Positions 1 through 12,649 of a stretch of 64,000 bases of DNA are shown here, piece by piece. The stretch comes from Atriophallophorus winterbourni (Eukaryota > Platyhelminthes > Trematoda > Plagiorchiida > Microphallidae), in NCBI GenBank assembly GCA_013407085.1, contig JACCGJ010010937.1:1-64000 (forward strand), in the 5' to 3' direction. Positions within the stretch are counted from its first letter, which is position 1. The number at the start of each line of letters is the position of its first letter. Below the pieces are notes generated by a model. That model ran no database searches. It saw only the letters and a list, made by a program, of their open reading frames with translations, and was not told where the DNA came from. The position numbers were made by a program, and so were the translations under genes.

Positions 1-41
1 CATACATACATACATACATACATACATACATACATACATAC

Positions 42-72
<31 letters not shown>

Positions 73-172
73 CATACATACATACATACATACATACATA
101 CATACATACATACATACATAGATGCATACATACATACATACATCAATCCATCCATCCACCCATCCATCTATC
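1..172. repeat. CATA tetranucleotide microsatellite grading into ATCC/ATCT
   Basis: The first ~145 bases are almost uninterrupted CATA units with three or four substitutions, followed by CATC/ATCCATCT units to about 172. It runs off the left edge, so full length is unknown. Confidence 0.97.
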
Positions 173-1539
173 TCATTATTTTTTATTTCTTTGTCGTAAG
201 CTGTATATATATATATTTTCCATCTCGATTACTGATCTTTCCATATCGCTTTTGTGCTTTCAAACTTATTGCTTTCAACTACTGACAATTTAGAAGGCGT
301 CCGATTATTCATTACATTGGTTCAATTTCAACAACATCAGCCACACCGTGAAGAGAAACCGACTCACAATAGAAAAGTTTACAACCATTGGATACTTCAA
401 TGTTGCTAATTTTTCCCATGCTCTTTGTTGCCTTTTTAAATATTTTCCTAAATGCTCAATTTGATCATAAATCATTGCATACACCACTCGGGTGGAATAG
501 ATGTTCTTTTTGCCAACCAATCGATACTATCGATCGTTTGATAATCTGACGTGTGACCAGTCATTGCAGCCAAGTGGAACGAATAGGAATGAATTTCAGT
601 CATGCCAATGGGATCTTTATGGATGTGTGTTGTGGTGGGCTGTTGCAGTGGCGATGACCTCTTCAGCTGCCGTGTCTAGACTTGCAATTACGTCAGCGTT
701 CGAGGAATGGTCTTCGAGTGTAGTGGCCAATCGGAAGTAACATATATCGATATGAATTATAGGACAGAATTGATAACACAACGCAAATGGTGGGCTTTAA
801 ACGTACGTGGTCAAAATCAATATGGTGTGGAAAGAGTGGGAATGAACAATTGTTCAATTGCATCCCACTCACTCGCAAATGCCTGCCTATCCTGATATGC
901 GTCATTTGATAGAATTTGCTCGAAATCTACCCTTCAAAGTTGGACTAAATTAGCTTGACTGCTTGTATTTGGATTTTTCATTCTTTGCATTTTCTCGTTA
1001 TTTCGCGAGGATCGCCAATCTGAGATTTGCACAGCGCGATTGAAAGATCGGCATCGCAGGTACTTTAATTAAAGTTCAATCCTGTTTTTCTGCTACGACG
1101 AAACGTAGAGAGGGATAATATATCAAAAGTGATTACATGCTAGGCACCCAAACGCGATTTCTTTTTTTCCGTATACATGTAGTGCTCATTGACTCTCACT
1201 CTCAGAAAAAAATATCTCAGTGTGGTAGTCCGAAGTTATTCGACTGTTACAATAGACTGTTTTCTTATACAGTGACGTGGTTTTCGATAGTGAATTCCTA
1301 CCTTTTTCAGCTATACAGTCGGCAAGATATTTATTGGACTATCGATAAAGAACCGTTTTTGATTAAACACCCCTTTATAGCCGTATTTGGATTCACCTGT
1401 ATAAGTTGTTCAGACGAAAATTATATTGTTGAACGAATCCTCACGTCACAAATAATCTCTTTGTTGCATTATTTTTATATGTTTTCAGCTCTTCTTCTTT
1501 TGAATCGAAAGCAGAAGGGATACAATCTCAGTTAAGCTT
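173..1539. other. No recognisable gene
   Basis: AT-rich anonymous sequence. The longest reading frame is 132 codons (1137-1535, plus), rich in Phe, Ile, Leu and Tyr, as expected from translated AT-rich DNA, with no motif I recognise. A short TA run lies near 208-221. Confidence 0.5.
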
Positions 1540-1990
1540 CCTCACAACCATAATCATGGGTGATTTCTACTGACAAGGCAAGACCTGAGAGTAGAGTACA
1601 ACCACTATTTTACTCCGAAATTCAAGTCCCAACGTCTCAACAAATATTGATCCAACGCGCTCTTGAATAGCTGGTTTGATGTTAGGGACAGGAGCTCATT
1701 CGGTAGCGTGTTCCAAGTGTTTACCAGCCGCCTGTGCTCGCATTACTCAGCTTGAGCCTTCTAGGCATTAGCAAATTAACGTCATGCAAACGAGTCTTCG
1801 ATTCACATACTAATCTAAAGAACAGGAGGAACTCGTCACCATATTGACCGGGTAAGGAACAGATTTAACGTTCCCCTTTGAAGTTCTAAGGGTCAATGTA
1901 ATAGAAGATTTCGTCTATACTCGTACGCAAGGTGGCGCATACCATACATCATCTTAGTACACCCTCTTTTTTACCCGCTCCAAGGAATCA
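1540..1990 (-). pseudogene. LINE (CR1/L2-like) reverse-transcriptase C-terminus, 5'-truncated
   Basis: Read on the minus strand, about 1735-1606 gives the typical end of a CR1/L2-type ORF2: residues resembling RxVNTWNTLPNELL, then SNQLFKSALDQYLL and a stop. This block follows the RT domain in many animal LINEs. Upstream (to ~1990) the frame is broken but still looks LINE-derived; downstream to ~1540 is 3' UTR. No RT catalytic motif is present, so this is a dead 5'-truncated insertion. The family is uncertain; it is not the same sequence as the CR1 copies further right. Confidence 0.55.
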
Positions 1991-3164
1991 CATTTGCCTT
2001 TAGACTGAGAGTAAATGAGGCTTTGTTTCACAGTGTGGCGAGAAATTGTGTGCTAATTGAGTTTATCATCAGTGAGAATTGTTAAATCCATTCTTTAAAT
2101 ATATTCAAACGCGAAAGAATCACCAATGCAACTGTGCAGAATTTGCTACTTCGTAATTATTTTAAAAAAAGATTTCCACAAGAAAACTATAAAATGCAAC
2201 ACCCTAGCAGCACGCCTGATTCAATATGTAAGTTTCAAATTGTTAGCGTTCGTCGAAACTTCAAAAATTCTCAGTGCATCATGAAACATGACAGAAATCA
2301 TCGAACCAGTCGTTCGTTCGAGATTTATTTCGAACAATATTAGAGAAACGCGACTCAGCGTACGCAATTTTTAAGCGATTACCTGGTTTTGTATGCTGAA
2401 TCTGGTGGACTTGTGTTGCAGAGCACGGCTGTGAAAGTTTGTTCGAATCTCACAGGAAGATGGGGTACTCGTATACGACTGACATCGATCTTTGTCATAC
2501 CAGTCCACATTGCGCCATGAAATCTAATCTCATGAAGCTTTATTACAAACCAGTGAATGCCCATTGTGGTGGACAACAGCAGGCAGGTCATGTTTTCGAA
2601 TATTTTTGAAACACACGCGTCACTTACTCTAAAGCTTTCGTTAAATAACTAAAAATAACTATCCCTGACCCATTACTTGTATCTGTGTCATGGAGACAAT
2701 CAAGAATCCTGGTAAAATGTAGTCATTCTACCACCGAGGATTCCATAAACTACTCAAAGCTTCAGTTGTTTCACGCATTGGTCATCATTGAGCTTGAATT
2801 CGGCTTGTGATATTAGTTAGTTAAGCAGAAGGGTTCTACGTTATTATTACGACATCTAATTGATTAAGAAATGTTGGTTTGTCACAGAGTCGAAAAATGT
2901 AAACACTATTTCCTCTTCGTGGAATCAACTTCTGGAAATCGGTCGTGTGATTACTGTGCGTCTGTAAGTTGGGAAACTAGATTGACTTTTGGGAATCTTT
3001 GCTTCGAATTAGTTCGTCCTACAATTTTTAATAAAAATAACTCTAATCAATTTAAACATTCATTCGAACTAAACCGGTTGAATGCTAAATGCTCCTGATT
3101 TAGTTCAGTAACAAAATGACGAGACACCAAGATTGTGATCTCTCTAGAATTTCGACAGCATTAC
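1991..3164. other. No recognisable feature
   Basis: Anonymous AT-rich sequence. Short open frames up to 75 codons carry no recognisable motif. Confidence 0.45.
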
Positions 3165-6100
3165 CCTCGTGTCTTCTTACTTTGGTTGATGTCGACCATG
3201 GATGTACATCACAATCACATGAATTTTTCATGTTCCACAACTTTTAAAATAAGTGAGAAGGACGATTCGGGTGGGACAATCTCTTCGCAACGCTTGCAGC
3301 GATAGGCAGTACTCGGTTGCTTGGCGTCATGCCGGCGGCGTAATCTGCGTTCGGCAGCCAAGAGCTGTATCTGCTCCAATAAAATGAGAGGTGAAGAGCA
3401 AGTTCATCGCAACTCGCCCAGAGTAAATCTTTCGGAATACGACCATTTTCCATTCTGTAGACGTGGTCAAGTTACCGCAGGCGACGCTTTCGTAGTAGGG
3501 TGAACATTCTCTGAACACCAGCTTTTGAAAGCACTTTCGCATTAATCACTTTGTCCATTCACGTTATGTTTATGATACGACGGATGCTTCGTAGATGGAA
3601 AGCATTCAGCTTCTGTTCGTGTCTTGTGTGGATAGTCCAGGTTTTACTGCCATACAGTAAAGCATTTATTACGCAAGCGATGTATACCATCATCTTTGTC
3701 TTTAAAGTCAGCTTGCGGTTACACAAAACATGAGAGTTCAATCGGGATAAAATGACAGCTGCTCTGCCAATCCGCTTTTCAATCTCTGTGTACAGCGAGA
3801 GATTATTCGCAATGGTTGAACCAAGGTATGTGAAATGATGTACGGATTTAAGCTGACAGTTTTCAACAGTGATGATGGGAGGCGATACAATCCCTTGACC
3901 AAGGACTTTGGTTTTGATCATGCTGATTGTTAGCCAAAGTCTTTGCATGCCGACGAAAGACAGTCTATTAGCGACTGAAGGTTCTTTGGGAGTGAGTAAT
4001 AATGGCGGTATCATCGGAAAAACAGCAGGTCACATCCTGTACCTGGGTTTATGCTCTCAAGCGGTTCAGGTTGAAAAGCTTGTATCCCATCATGTGCGTA
4101 GGTAAATACTTTCTGTATTCGTCCTAAATGTGTGCTTCAGATGCAGAGAAAAACAAATACCGAAAGGCGTTGGAGCAAGAAATCACCCTTGTTTGACGGC
4201 TCGGCGATTTTTAAATTCTATTGTACTAGAACCGTTAAAGTGGACTGAGCCCTTCATGCCGGAGTGGAACGAAATTACGAGTTTGAGCAGTTTTCGGAGC
4301 AGCCTATAAAAGCGAGCATTTTAAAACGACCCTTCCTGCTGACGTAGTGGAATGCCTTTATTAAATCAATAAAAACAACGTATAATGACATAGGCTGTTC
4401 CCGACACTTTTCTGGAAGTTGTCTCAAGGAGAAGATCATGTGAACTGCTGATCTTCCCCTGCGGCAGCCACATTGAGATTCTGTATAAACTCTATATTCT
4501 TAATACTTCAGCCGGATCTGTAAGAATTTATCAAACAATTTGTCTACAACATTTTGAAGGGAGATTCCTCTGTAATTGTTGAAGTCACCTCTATCACCCT
4601 TATTCTTAATTAACATGATGATCCTCAAGTCTTACATCTCTTGTGGGTCACACTCCTCCGCCAGTACTGAATACGCTAATGGTAAAGAGGCTGTAATAAT
4701 GCTGTTCTCCAGCATTTGGTGAGCTCAGGTTGAATTCCCTCGTCACCAGGGGCCTTCCTATTCGCTAAGCGGTTGATTGCCTTATTGAGATCATCAAGAG
4801 TAGGGGTAGTATCTAGATGTTGAATGGTTGGTAACCGCTCAAGATTTTCAAATACTGTCCCTAGACTATAGAGAAGAGAAGTGCTCTACCCATCTTTCCA
4901 TTTGCTGTTCTTTTCGACAAACGGGTTACCAGATACAGACTTAATGGGAGCCGTTTTGAGTTTGTTTGGACCTATGTCTCTCTTGATCCCATTATACATA
5001 CAAATCAATTACAAATTTCCAGTAACCGTAGCTTTTAGGATACTGAGAAAAATTTCGGTCGACTAGTAATTTTCACATCGTCTTGCGGTCTGTTGGACCT
5101 CATTTCTAGCTGTTGTTAGATGTCATATGTTTCCATCCGTTAACATACCTTTGAACTTCAAGAATGCTGACCGTTTTTGTCCAAAACAGCAGTCGTTTCA
5201 AAAGCTTTTGCTTCGAACCAGTCGTTCTTTCGAGAGTTTTTTGGACCATAAGTGGATAGTGAGACTCGGAATATACCACTTTTATTTTCTGAAGCTGATT
5301 CGAGTGGGGTTATCTTGTTGAACTCGGTTGCGAAGGATTTTGCAAATCGCGTAGCTAGATTAGGTTCGCACATGCTAGTGACGTCTACCCTTGGCTTAGC
5401 AGACAATTTGGTGCGATGAAATCTAGTCTGTAGAAAGATCAGTTTTGCTCAAACAAGCGAATGGTTAGTGTCGCAGTCTTCGCTTTGATATGATCTGGTG
5501 AAGAGTACACTTCCTAACAAGAATAATATCAAGCTGATGCCAATTCTTAGAGCGAGAATGATTCCGGGAGATTTTATGCTGCGGTTTTGTTTGAACGGAA
5601 GTGTTACTGACACAAAAACTTAACCGTGTGCACAATTCTAAAAGGCGTTGTCCATTTTCATTGGTTTTACCAAGACATTTTAGCCATGACTCGTTATCTG
5701 AAGACTGTTGTTAGGTTATGATTTAATACGTCTTTTTTAGCAGGCGTTGCAGACAGCGTTGGTGCATAAACGTTGGCCTACGTAATGTTACCTGTAATGC
5801 ACTTCAGATTTAAACTCCAAATCCTTTGTCTCCCACTGCTGCTTGGTTCTGCTGCTTTTAGTAGGTTGTTTCGCAAAGCAAACCCAAATCCATGAAGTCG
5901 ACGCTCATCAGAACCCCTTCCTTTCCAAAAATGTGTAATCTCTTTTTGGTAGCATACCACTGTTTGGCAATCACGTCTCTTTCAGGGCTACCACGTCGAC
6001 CTTAGGCCATTTCATTTCACTGTTTATCACAAATGATTTTCTTACGCCTCTGATATTAGAAACGTCTTCATGAAATCCTGGGAGCATGGACAGGACGTCC

Positions 6101-6420
6101 CAGGTTCCCAGTTTCAGATCTGATCTGATCTCTGTTGCTTAGCAATTTGTTTCGCTGGTGCGGAAAAATATAGTATGATTGCCGGTTGATTCCTAATCCT
6201 CATGCACCCAATGAGGATAGCAGACCGTGGCGAGACGGATGGGTGCTGCCCAGCTTGAAGCGGGCGGTAGCCTTCTAATCAGACCTGAAAATCTCTAACA
6301 CAACGTCTGAGGCATCCCAGCTACTGAGCTCTACACCAGTCGAGCCATAGCTTTTAACCAGTATCTGTTACTTACGTGTTATCGTACATAGAAGAGGAAT
6401 GGAATGTACTTTCCATTGGT
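3165..6420 (-). pseudogene. RTE-X-like LINE, copy A, near full length, inactivated
   Basis: This minus-strand element matches the better copy at 59.1-62.7 kb from 5' UTR (about 6180-6420) to 3' UTR (about 3165-3250). Recognisable blocks in order are: the endonuclease part with THFWKGRGSDE (5960-5778), the linker AKPRVDVTSMCEPN (5406-5158), RT fingers to palm (about 5000-4320, frameshifted), and the post-RT block around TKVLGQGIVSPPI to RSIRRI (4014-3559, 151 codons open). The last block is better preserved here than in copy C, which has a frameshift there. Stops and indels elsewhere rule out a functional polyprotein. The 3' end is reached, so truncation is not the cause of inactivity. RTE-X assignment rests on general resemblance of the EN and RT blocks; a phylogeny would be needed to fix the clade. 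Confidence 0.85.
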
Positions 6421-6837
6421 GCGTTGAGATGTAGGTCATGGCAGTTGAATAAGTCTAACTAGCCATTGTCCATGCAGTAAGTGCTCATTCTCCACGAAAC
6501 CGTCGGAACTACTAATACGTTTAGACAAGGATGCCGTCGCAGTAGTCGACATAACAAACTTGAATGCAACTTCTGACTGCTAACGGGACTCCGGCTCCGG
6601 CTTTTTCTTCGAGTCTGACTCTTTTAACATTTTTCATGATTAGATGTAGCCACAAGGCAGTGGAGGTTTGAGATAAATGTTTTCCTTCCCATACGTGCAC
6701 CGCCTTCATAAAATTTCGAGCTGGTTTTGAGGCGCCAGTCATCCGCCTTCGCCCATTTTCTTGTCAGTAGAAGTAGTTCCGCCAGTTCACACTGGACCAC
6801 TCGTGCAGGCCAGGATATGGAATGGTTGTCAGAGACT
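6421..6837. other. Unassigned, somewhat GC-richer stretch
   Basis: Between the 5' end of RTE-X copy A and the next LINE fragment. A 73-codon minus frame (6742-6521) has no recognisable motif. It may be an unrecognised element. Confidence 0.35.
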
Positions 6838-7231
6838 ATATGAGAAGCGCGCCATTAGATCATTTTTTGGAATTGGAAGCTTATCCCCAAAACCGTCCCG
6901 GCCGTGATAACCTTGGAGCGAAAATTACCTCATAAAATATAATATCAAACTGGTATACACTCTGAAAGTACACCGATGCTTTCTCGATAGTAAGACATAT
7001 GCGCCCAAGGTAAACCTGAGGAACGACAGTTCCGTGTTCATTCACTTTCGCAAAGAAACTACGTTACCTTATCGGTTTGATTTTGTGTGCAAAAGATCGA
7101 AAATTCGAACACAATGAATTTTGGCTAAAATGAGAATTTGGTATTCGTCGCCACACTCGCCAAAATATGATCATTTGGCTCGTCAGACAAACGTAATCGA
7201 TCTTGTTCTAGAAGTTGAGTGCAAGCCATAA
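6838..7231 (+). pseudogene. LINE RT C-terminal remnant
   Basis: Plus-strand translation gives YEKRAIRSFFGIGSL at 6838-6882, then after a frameshift about 98 codons with one stop (6938-7231). These contain YNIKLVYTLKVHRCFLD, then KTYAPK, FRKETTLPYRFDFV and RIWYSSPHSPK. The order (KRAIR, KLVYTL, RIWxSxP) is that of the region after the RT palm in CR1/jockey-like LINEs. The fragment ends at a stop at about 7231. No endonuclease or catalytic RT block accompanies it. The family differs from the other LINEs here. Inference from motif order only. Confidence 0.5.
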
Positions 7232-9370
7232 AATATCTACGTTTCGAAACTAACGGAAGCAGCACAAGCAGTTTGCACGACAAAGTAATGAGTTAAAATA
7301 CAGTTCAGATGACGATTCGTTAGAAGAGGAAACTTATAATTTTGTTGTTTGATTTTATCTGCAGTGGCGTAGTAGTAACTCGTTAACCATTTAATTACGA
7401 AAGTCAGGATGGAGTTATGGTTAAACATGGTCAACCATAGTAGCAAAATGTGTATGTCGGTAAATAAAAATAACCATGACAGTGTAGCATTATGCCCGGT
7501 GAATTAAAACGGCCTGTTGTAAAAGAAAGCGTTATATGACGGAATACGGGAACTTTTGCTGCTGTTTCGTTCGCAATGTGAGTCTGTGAGACAATTACTG
7601 TGACTCATTTCAATTCAATCACAAAAACTAAGCGACACTTTTCCCTTGAGCCTAATAATTTTGAGAGCGTTTGAGTTGGTTCAATCAACACATTAACACT
7701 GATGTCGTGTAGTGAGCCAAGTTCAGATGAACTCGCGCCAATGAAAATAGTAGACGTGAGGTTTTACACCGAATTAATAAAAAAATAGATGACAGCTGGA
7801 CCTGATACACTAGTCCCAATTCAGTTCATGGTAGTCAATTGAGAACATCAAGCCTTCTGAGTTCCGGGTTTTTTTGATAGTAATTTTTTAAGAAACTATA
7901 GCCATTTCATTATTCAAACACATGGAGTTCGCTTTAGTCCAACACCCTAGGTGTTAATAATAAACTCTTTTCGCATAATAAACCACATGTGTTGCCCTCC
8001 TGCTTTCACGAAGATATTGAGAAAATAGATTCAAAATGACAAGCATTTAATGCTTTGTTGACCGCGAAACATAATTTACTACACTTTGACTCTGAGAAAT
8101 TGTGTTGAAATGTTCTGAGTAAAAAAGAAGTCCCGTTCGAAACAAGTCTTTAATAAGTTGGTGTTGAAAATGGTTTTCAAATGTTACCCTAATAAAACGA
8201 AAGCATGATTCCATTTGATGGAGGGAGGAACAAACTCACTCTTTGTGTAAACTCGGTATAAGTATGTCGCATAGAAATAAACAGAAAAAGCGTCCAGTTT
8301 CTTTGTTAAATACTTGAAAATTCTCATCAAATCTCACAATTCAGAAATCTCATTCATCTTGAAGTACGATAACTTAGGTAAGGAAGGTCACCAGCTGCAA
8401 TGTAGATCCCAGTTTTCGATATCGTTTTTCAATCCGAAGCCGTTGTTCCCGGGATTGTGATTAAATTGTGTACTCCAGGTATATATGCTGCATAAGCGAC
8501 AAGCTTCATCGCATCATGTACACATACAGGATATTGTTGCTAATCGCTTCGTTTATTCAGCTAAAATATACTTCTAGAGCACAATGTTTATCATAGCTTG
8601 TCTTCCTACGGAACCATGTGATACTTTACGTAGTGGGGTGTGTTTGCAATGAGCGTGTATTCACTGGTTCCATCCAAGCTTCAATAACAATAACTAAAAT
8701 ATATCGTCGAGGGAGCTCAATATTAATAGCTTTATTTTGAAATTTTTTCTACAATTGCGTGTAGATCACTCAGCCAAAACTTAACTATCTTTCTCTATGA
8801 GGTCGATGTACTTATTCAAATTATTTGCTTGTCAATTTTATGTATGCGTCTCCGCCCAGTTGATAGGCATTACATACACCAAGACGCGTGTAGCTTGCTC
8901 AGTTCATTCACATTTAACGTTTGTTTTCAAAAATTATTCCATCAGGATCGATAAGTGTTATGCACCGTTTGTTGGTGATGATAATGATGAGGTACACATC
9001 CTTGAGACATTCATGTACTGAAAAATGAAAACACACGAATCATATTTCAAAGTGTACCATCAAGCATGCTGTAGCGGAAAGAAAGAATTTGTCTAATCAT
9101 CCGCAGCGGAAACAAATAAAGTTTTCACCACAAAATTATTGATAATCAAAGCATTTTTGACGCTAACACATTGTCAATTTTATTACTTAAAGTGTACAAC
9201 ATATCGGAGAGAAGTGTGAACACAGGGTTATGACGATATTAGCAAATCGGTTGATGAGGGAAAGAGAAGAGCTGTTTAGACAGGAGGAAGTGAATCGAAT
9301 GTGATAAGCGTGGTATCGGAAAATCGGATCTTTCAGAGGTTAAAATTTAAGTTATATAGTGATAGAAATT
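7232..9370. other. No recognisable feature
   Basis: About 2.1 kb of anonymous AT-rich DNA. Frames up to 74 codons, none with recognisable motifs. Confidence 0.45.
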
Positions 9371-9375
9371 AATAG

Positions 9376-9430
9376 CTGTGGGTCTTCGAAGCATTGCTTT
9401 TTACCCACATATCATCTATGAACAATACTA
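9376..9430 (+). mobile_element. 3' end fragment of the CR1-III family
   Basis: The sequence TGTGGGTCTT...CATATCATCTATGAA matches the 3' ends of the longer copies at 11.0-11.6 kb and 15.3-15.9 kb. Only the last ~55 bases are present, an extreme 5' truncation. Confidence 0.55.
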
Positions 9431-10439
9431 TGGGTTACATGCATGAAATTTTAATGAATTGTAATTTCAAAGTTTGACTCCTGTGGATCGGGCAAGAAGC
9501 AAAATTAACTCCATGTATAAAAATTTTGCGAAATGTTTTTTTCATAGGTTGTTTCAGGATAGTTCAACATAAAAGCTCTTGAAGTTTGTTTCAAACTCGG
9601 TGAAGACGCAATTTCAGCTGGAAAAATGTTTCATATAAATATACGGACTCATTACAAGTACCGAAGTTAATGCCAAATTTGAAGTTTAAGAATATAATTG
9701 CGTTTCGGAGACTAGAGCCGAATTTAAATTTGAGTGTGTAACACTCGGTATGCATTATTCTGTATGTTCTTGTTTAGTCAACTCGAATGTGCCTGAGTTC
9801 CAGAGTGTTCAATTTGACTTTAGACAGTTGTTGGTCGAAGGGTAACTATTTTTTCTCTATGAAAGGGGCGGTGTATTCCAAGACAGTGTATGTAATCAGT
9901 ATATTCTTTATTTAGAACCGTAAGAATCGTACAAAGTAGGGTCAAAGTAAGACTAGTACAGGTCTATAGATTGCTTTGCATTGTATACTGTATTTTATGA
10001 CCGAAATCTTCCTGATATACATTCTACTCAAGATTTCATCTACCAACTGCAGGAAAGGAAGTCATTTCCCACCTGTAAAAATTCGCATTTTCGAAGACCG
10101 AAGGACAGATTTTTGTATCTAATTCTAATACAATTCATTTCAGACACCTCATAAAACTAAGCGATTCTTCACGAAGATTTTCATCTTAAGAACAAAATTA
10201 TCTCACGCGAATTTCATCAGTCCATTTCCGTAGACAACATATAATTAAGAAAAAGTGTGTACCAATATAAACACACCAGCTAGTAACGCGTACAAGTTTT
10301 CTCTTCAACGAAAAGTCATTTACCATGTTCCGGTTTCTTGGGAGATTCAAGGAAATTGCAATAAAGCTTTCGGAAGTGTCAAACGTCCTCGATAATTTCA
10401 CTTTTATTAAAGAAGTAAAGATGTATCGGACATCATTAT
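9431..10439. other. No recognisable feature
   Basis: Anonymous AT-rich DNA without recognisable frames or repeats. Confidence 0.45.
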
Positions 10440-10477
10440 ATATGCGAAAATCTTTCGGTCACATCAGCGCAAACGGA

Positions 10478-10507
10478 CACGTGTTGTTTGCTTTCATCAG
10501 ATGGGGA
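10478..10507 (-). ncRNA. Hammerhead ribozyme remnant (inactive)
   Basis: CTGATGA is intact at 10500-10494 and the AAACA loop follows, but stem II has mutated and the GAAA box is replaced by GTGT. Confidence 0.55.
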
Positions 10508-10693
10508 ATGTACGATGGGTATACACAGGAAATCACACGATGAGAAATGATAAACAAGGATTAAACTTAGAAACCACTGTTGAATAAGGATAATATGACT
10601 AACCTGTCCAATCGCATGTGTCCACACACATATAGATTGGTTCATCGCACTGGCCTGAATAAAATAATCTTACTTCGCACACCATTCAATAAC

Positions 10694-10736
10694 ACATCTC
10701 AAGACCGATTTCGTTGTTTTCGCTCATCAGGTATGG
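10694..10736 (-). ncRNA. Hammerhead ribozyme remnant
   Basis: CTGATGA (10730-10724) and GAAA (10712-10709) are intact and a GTC cleavage triplet follows TCG, but stem II has lost pairing (GCG...ACG with a deletion), and the ACCGGT palindrome is altered to ATCGGT. Probably inactive. Confidence 0.65.
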
Positions 10737-11036
10737 ACAGTACGATCAAGATCATCCTGCCTTGCAACCGCGTATGAATAGTAGACAATGTTTCAACCCG
10801 ATGGCTACGATCGGATAGTGTTTGTACGACCAGCCTGTTGCATTACGTGAAAACACAATGCACATTTGTATGCGGTTTAAAGTGTGAGCCGAAAAATATA
10901 TTCTCATTTACATGTTTTGTCTCACTCAAAACTAAGTTCGTAGGTGCATAAAGCGAGGTTCACGAATTTATAGTCACAAAAAGCACATAGCTTAGGTGCG
11001 TTTGACGCCAACATTATCTGCGAATTGTATTCAACT

Positions 11037-11605
11037 TACATCCGTCGTTATTTCGAATATGCTATACCGGCAGGAGATACTTGGTTGAAAGAAAGATATT
11101 CTGCTATTAGAAACTCCAGAGCGCAGAACGACAAAACACGTCCTGTGACTTTCTAATTATCCATAAGGAAATGAACTATTAAAATTTCATTCGCCTCAAT
11201 ACAGACGGAAACAAGGAGCACTAATCTTAATTCGGACAACGCTAAATCAAACAAATCATCATTGCAGTCGTTTGTTTCATCTTTCCTATAACACATTGAG
11301 TGATCACCAATCTAAACTTTACCAACAGCATAGCAGGTCGAACTGCCGCAAATATGCATTTTCCGTTCGCAATGTGCAATTGTGGAACGATTTACCTACT
11401 CACGTGGTACAATCTGCAACCATTGACGTTTTCAAGAAATCACTAAATGCCCACATGGAAAAGTGTTTCTCACGTTTGACAATAATCTCTAACAATATTT
11501 TGATATTTTTTACCATCCGACCCGATGTACATTTTTGTGGGTCTTGTAAAGCAAAAGTTTTTTACCTGCATATCATCTATGAATAAATCTATGAATAGAT
11601 TCACA
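11037..11605 (+). pseudogene. CR1-III LINE, C-terminal end and 3' UTR
   Basis: The plus frame 11272-11586 (104 codons) reads as the post-RT tail of a CR1-type LINE: LYQQHSRSNCRKYAFSVRNV, then LWNDLPTHVVQ and DVFKKSLNAHM. The segment from 11037 (reading RICYTGRR...) is homologous to a second copy at 15325 but has stops. The 3' end is an ATGAATAAATC-like short repeat. The element is 5'-truncated after the RT palm. The 104-codon frame looks host-like in length, but its second, broken copy shows it belongs to a repeat. Confidence 0.75.
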
Positions 11606-12640
11606 ATAAGCATAGTATAGTAAATATTCGTTCATGAAAAAGAACTAAGACATAATCATGTAATGCCACGTATAGTCCAGTTGGATACTTACCGCGAGTT
11701 AATACGCTGGTATCTTCAAATCATTATGCAGCAAATAAGTGTCCAAATTTAGAATGTTTCGACCCTGGAAACGGTAACGATAGTTTCGTAGAGGGCATTC
11801 CAAGGAAAACAAACACGTTCAGCATAAATATGTCGATGTGTCTTCATTGTTTATGTTTCTAGTAGTTGAAAATTTAATTTTCACTGGGTCTAAATGTACT
11901 AATAAAACACAGTCGACTTCAAATTGGGCTCTTTTCTGACAAAAAGGTTCCAAGATTATTAAATGTTAAGTATATAATGACAGCTTCGTTTTGCGTCCAC
12001 TTTCAGACCTCACTTGACTATCAAAACAAAATTAATTCCTAAAGAAAAAAGATTCAAATTCGCAAGCACTTCCTTCCTTCACACACAAGCCTCCCGTTCA
12101 ATCTGATGTGTGTGTGCCCATATATGATTGAGCAGATTAGCCGTGCTTGCCTGATCCAAACCTGGCTTGAAAGTCTGAATTTAGTGTTCTTTAATATAAA
12201 TGAAACTGCAAAAAACTTTTTGTTACGTGTATCTCATCGGGTGTACTATTTTTAATCACCGAACTCCTCTTCTGTCCGCCGCATCGTGATGCCACACAAG
12301 TATAGCGCGAGACAAATGTTTGTTTTTTTGAACGACTAGACACTTGAGGTCAAAGGGACCCGGCTGTGCAAAGTTCATTCCCTGTGAATACGTGTTTATG
12401 CTTGCAACGACCGTGAGACATACGAGCCCTTTGATGAAAGTACCAGATCTACCGCAGCGCTCGTGTGATGGCCACAACCCTGAGGTCACATGATTTGACT
12501 AGGTCAAATGTGTGTTGGGGCGAAACTGCGGGTTGAAGTTTTGTGGGTGAGACGTACGTGAGAGTGAGCGCTATTCGAAGCGGAGGACAATTATGTGACC
12601 GTTGAAACGAATAGCGAGACATCCATCCACAGTAAATACA
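11606..12640. other. No recognisable gene; weak family-1 similarity near 12.08-12.18 kb
   Basis: Mostly anonymous. About 12080-12180 resembles the body of the hammerhead repeat (CATGTG...CACATG, then GATTGAACAGGTTGG-like), but too diverged to call firmly. Confidence 0.35.
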
Positions 12641-12649
12641 ACATAGCAG

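Larger units (their letters stand above)
10440..10800 (-). mobile_element. Hammerhead repeat family 1, degenerate tandem pair
   Basis: Two minus-strand hammerhead remnants have their CTGATGA boxes at 10500-10494 and 10730-10724, 230 bases apart, which is the family period. The intervening sequence shows the eroded family body, including an ACCACTGTTGAATAAGG stretch and a decayed form of the GGTTGGT hairpin. Confidence 0.7.

Noticed and set aside
1137..1535. 132-codon open frame as a gene
   Set aside because: Low-complexity AT-driven composition (Phe/Ile/Leu/Tyr-rich), no motif, no evidence of conservation or splice context.
11272..11586. 104-codon frame as a host gene
   Set aside because: A second copy at 15.3-15.9 kb has the same sequence with stops, and the motifs (LWNDLPTHVV) are the CR1 C-terminus.
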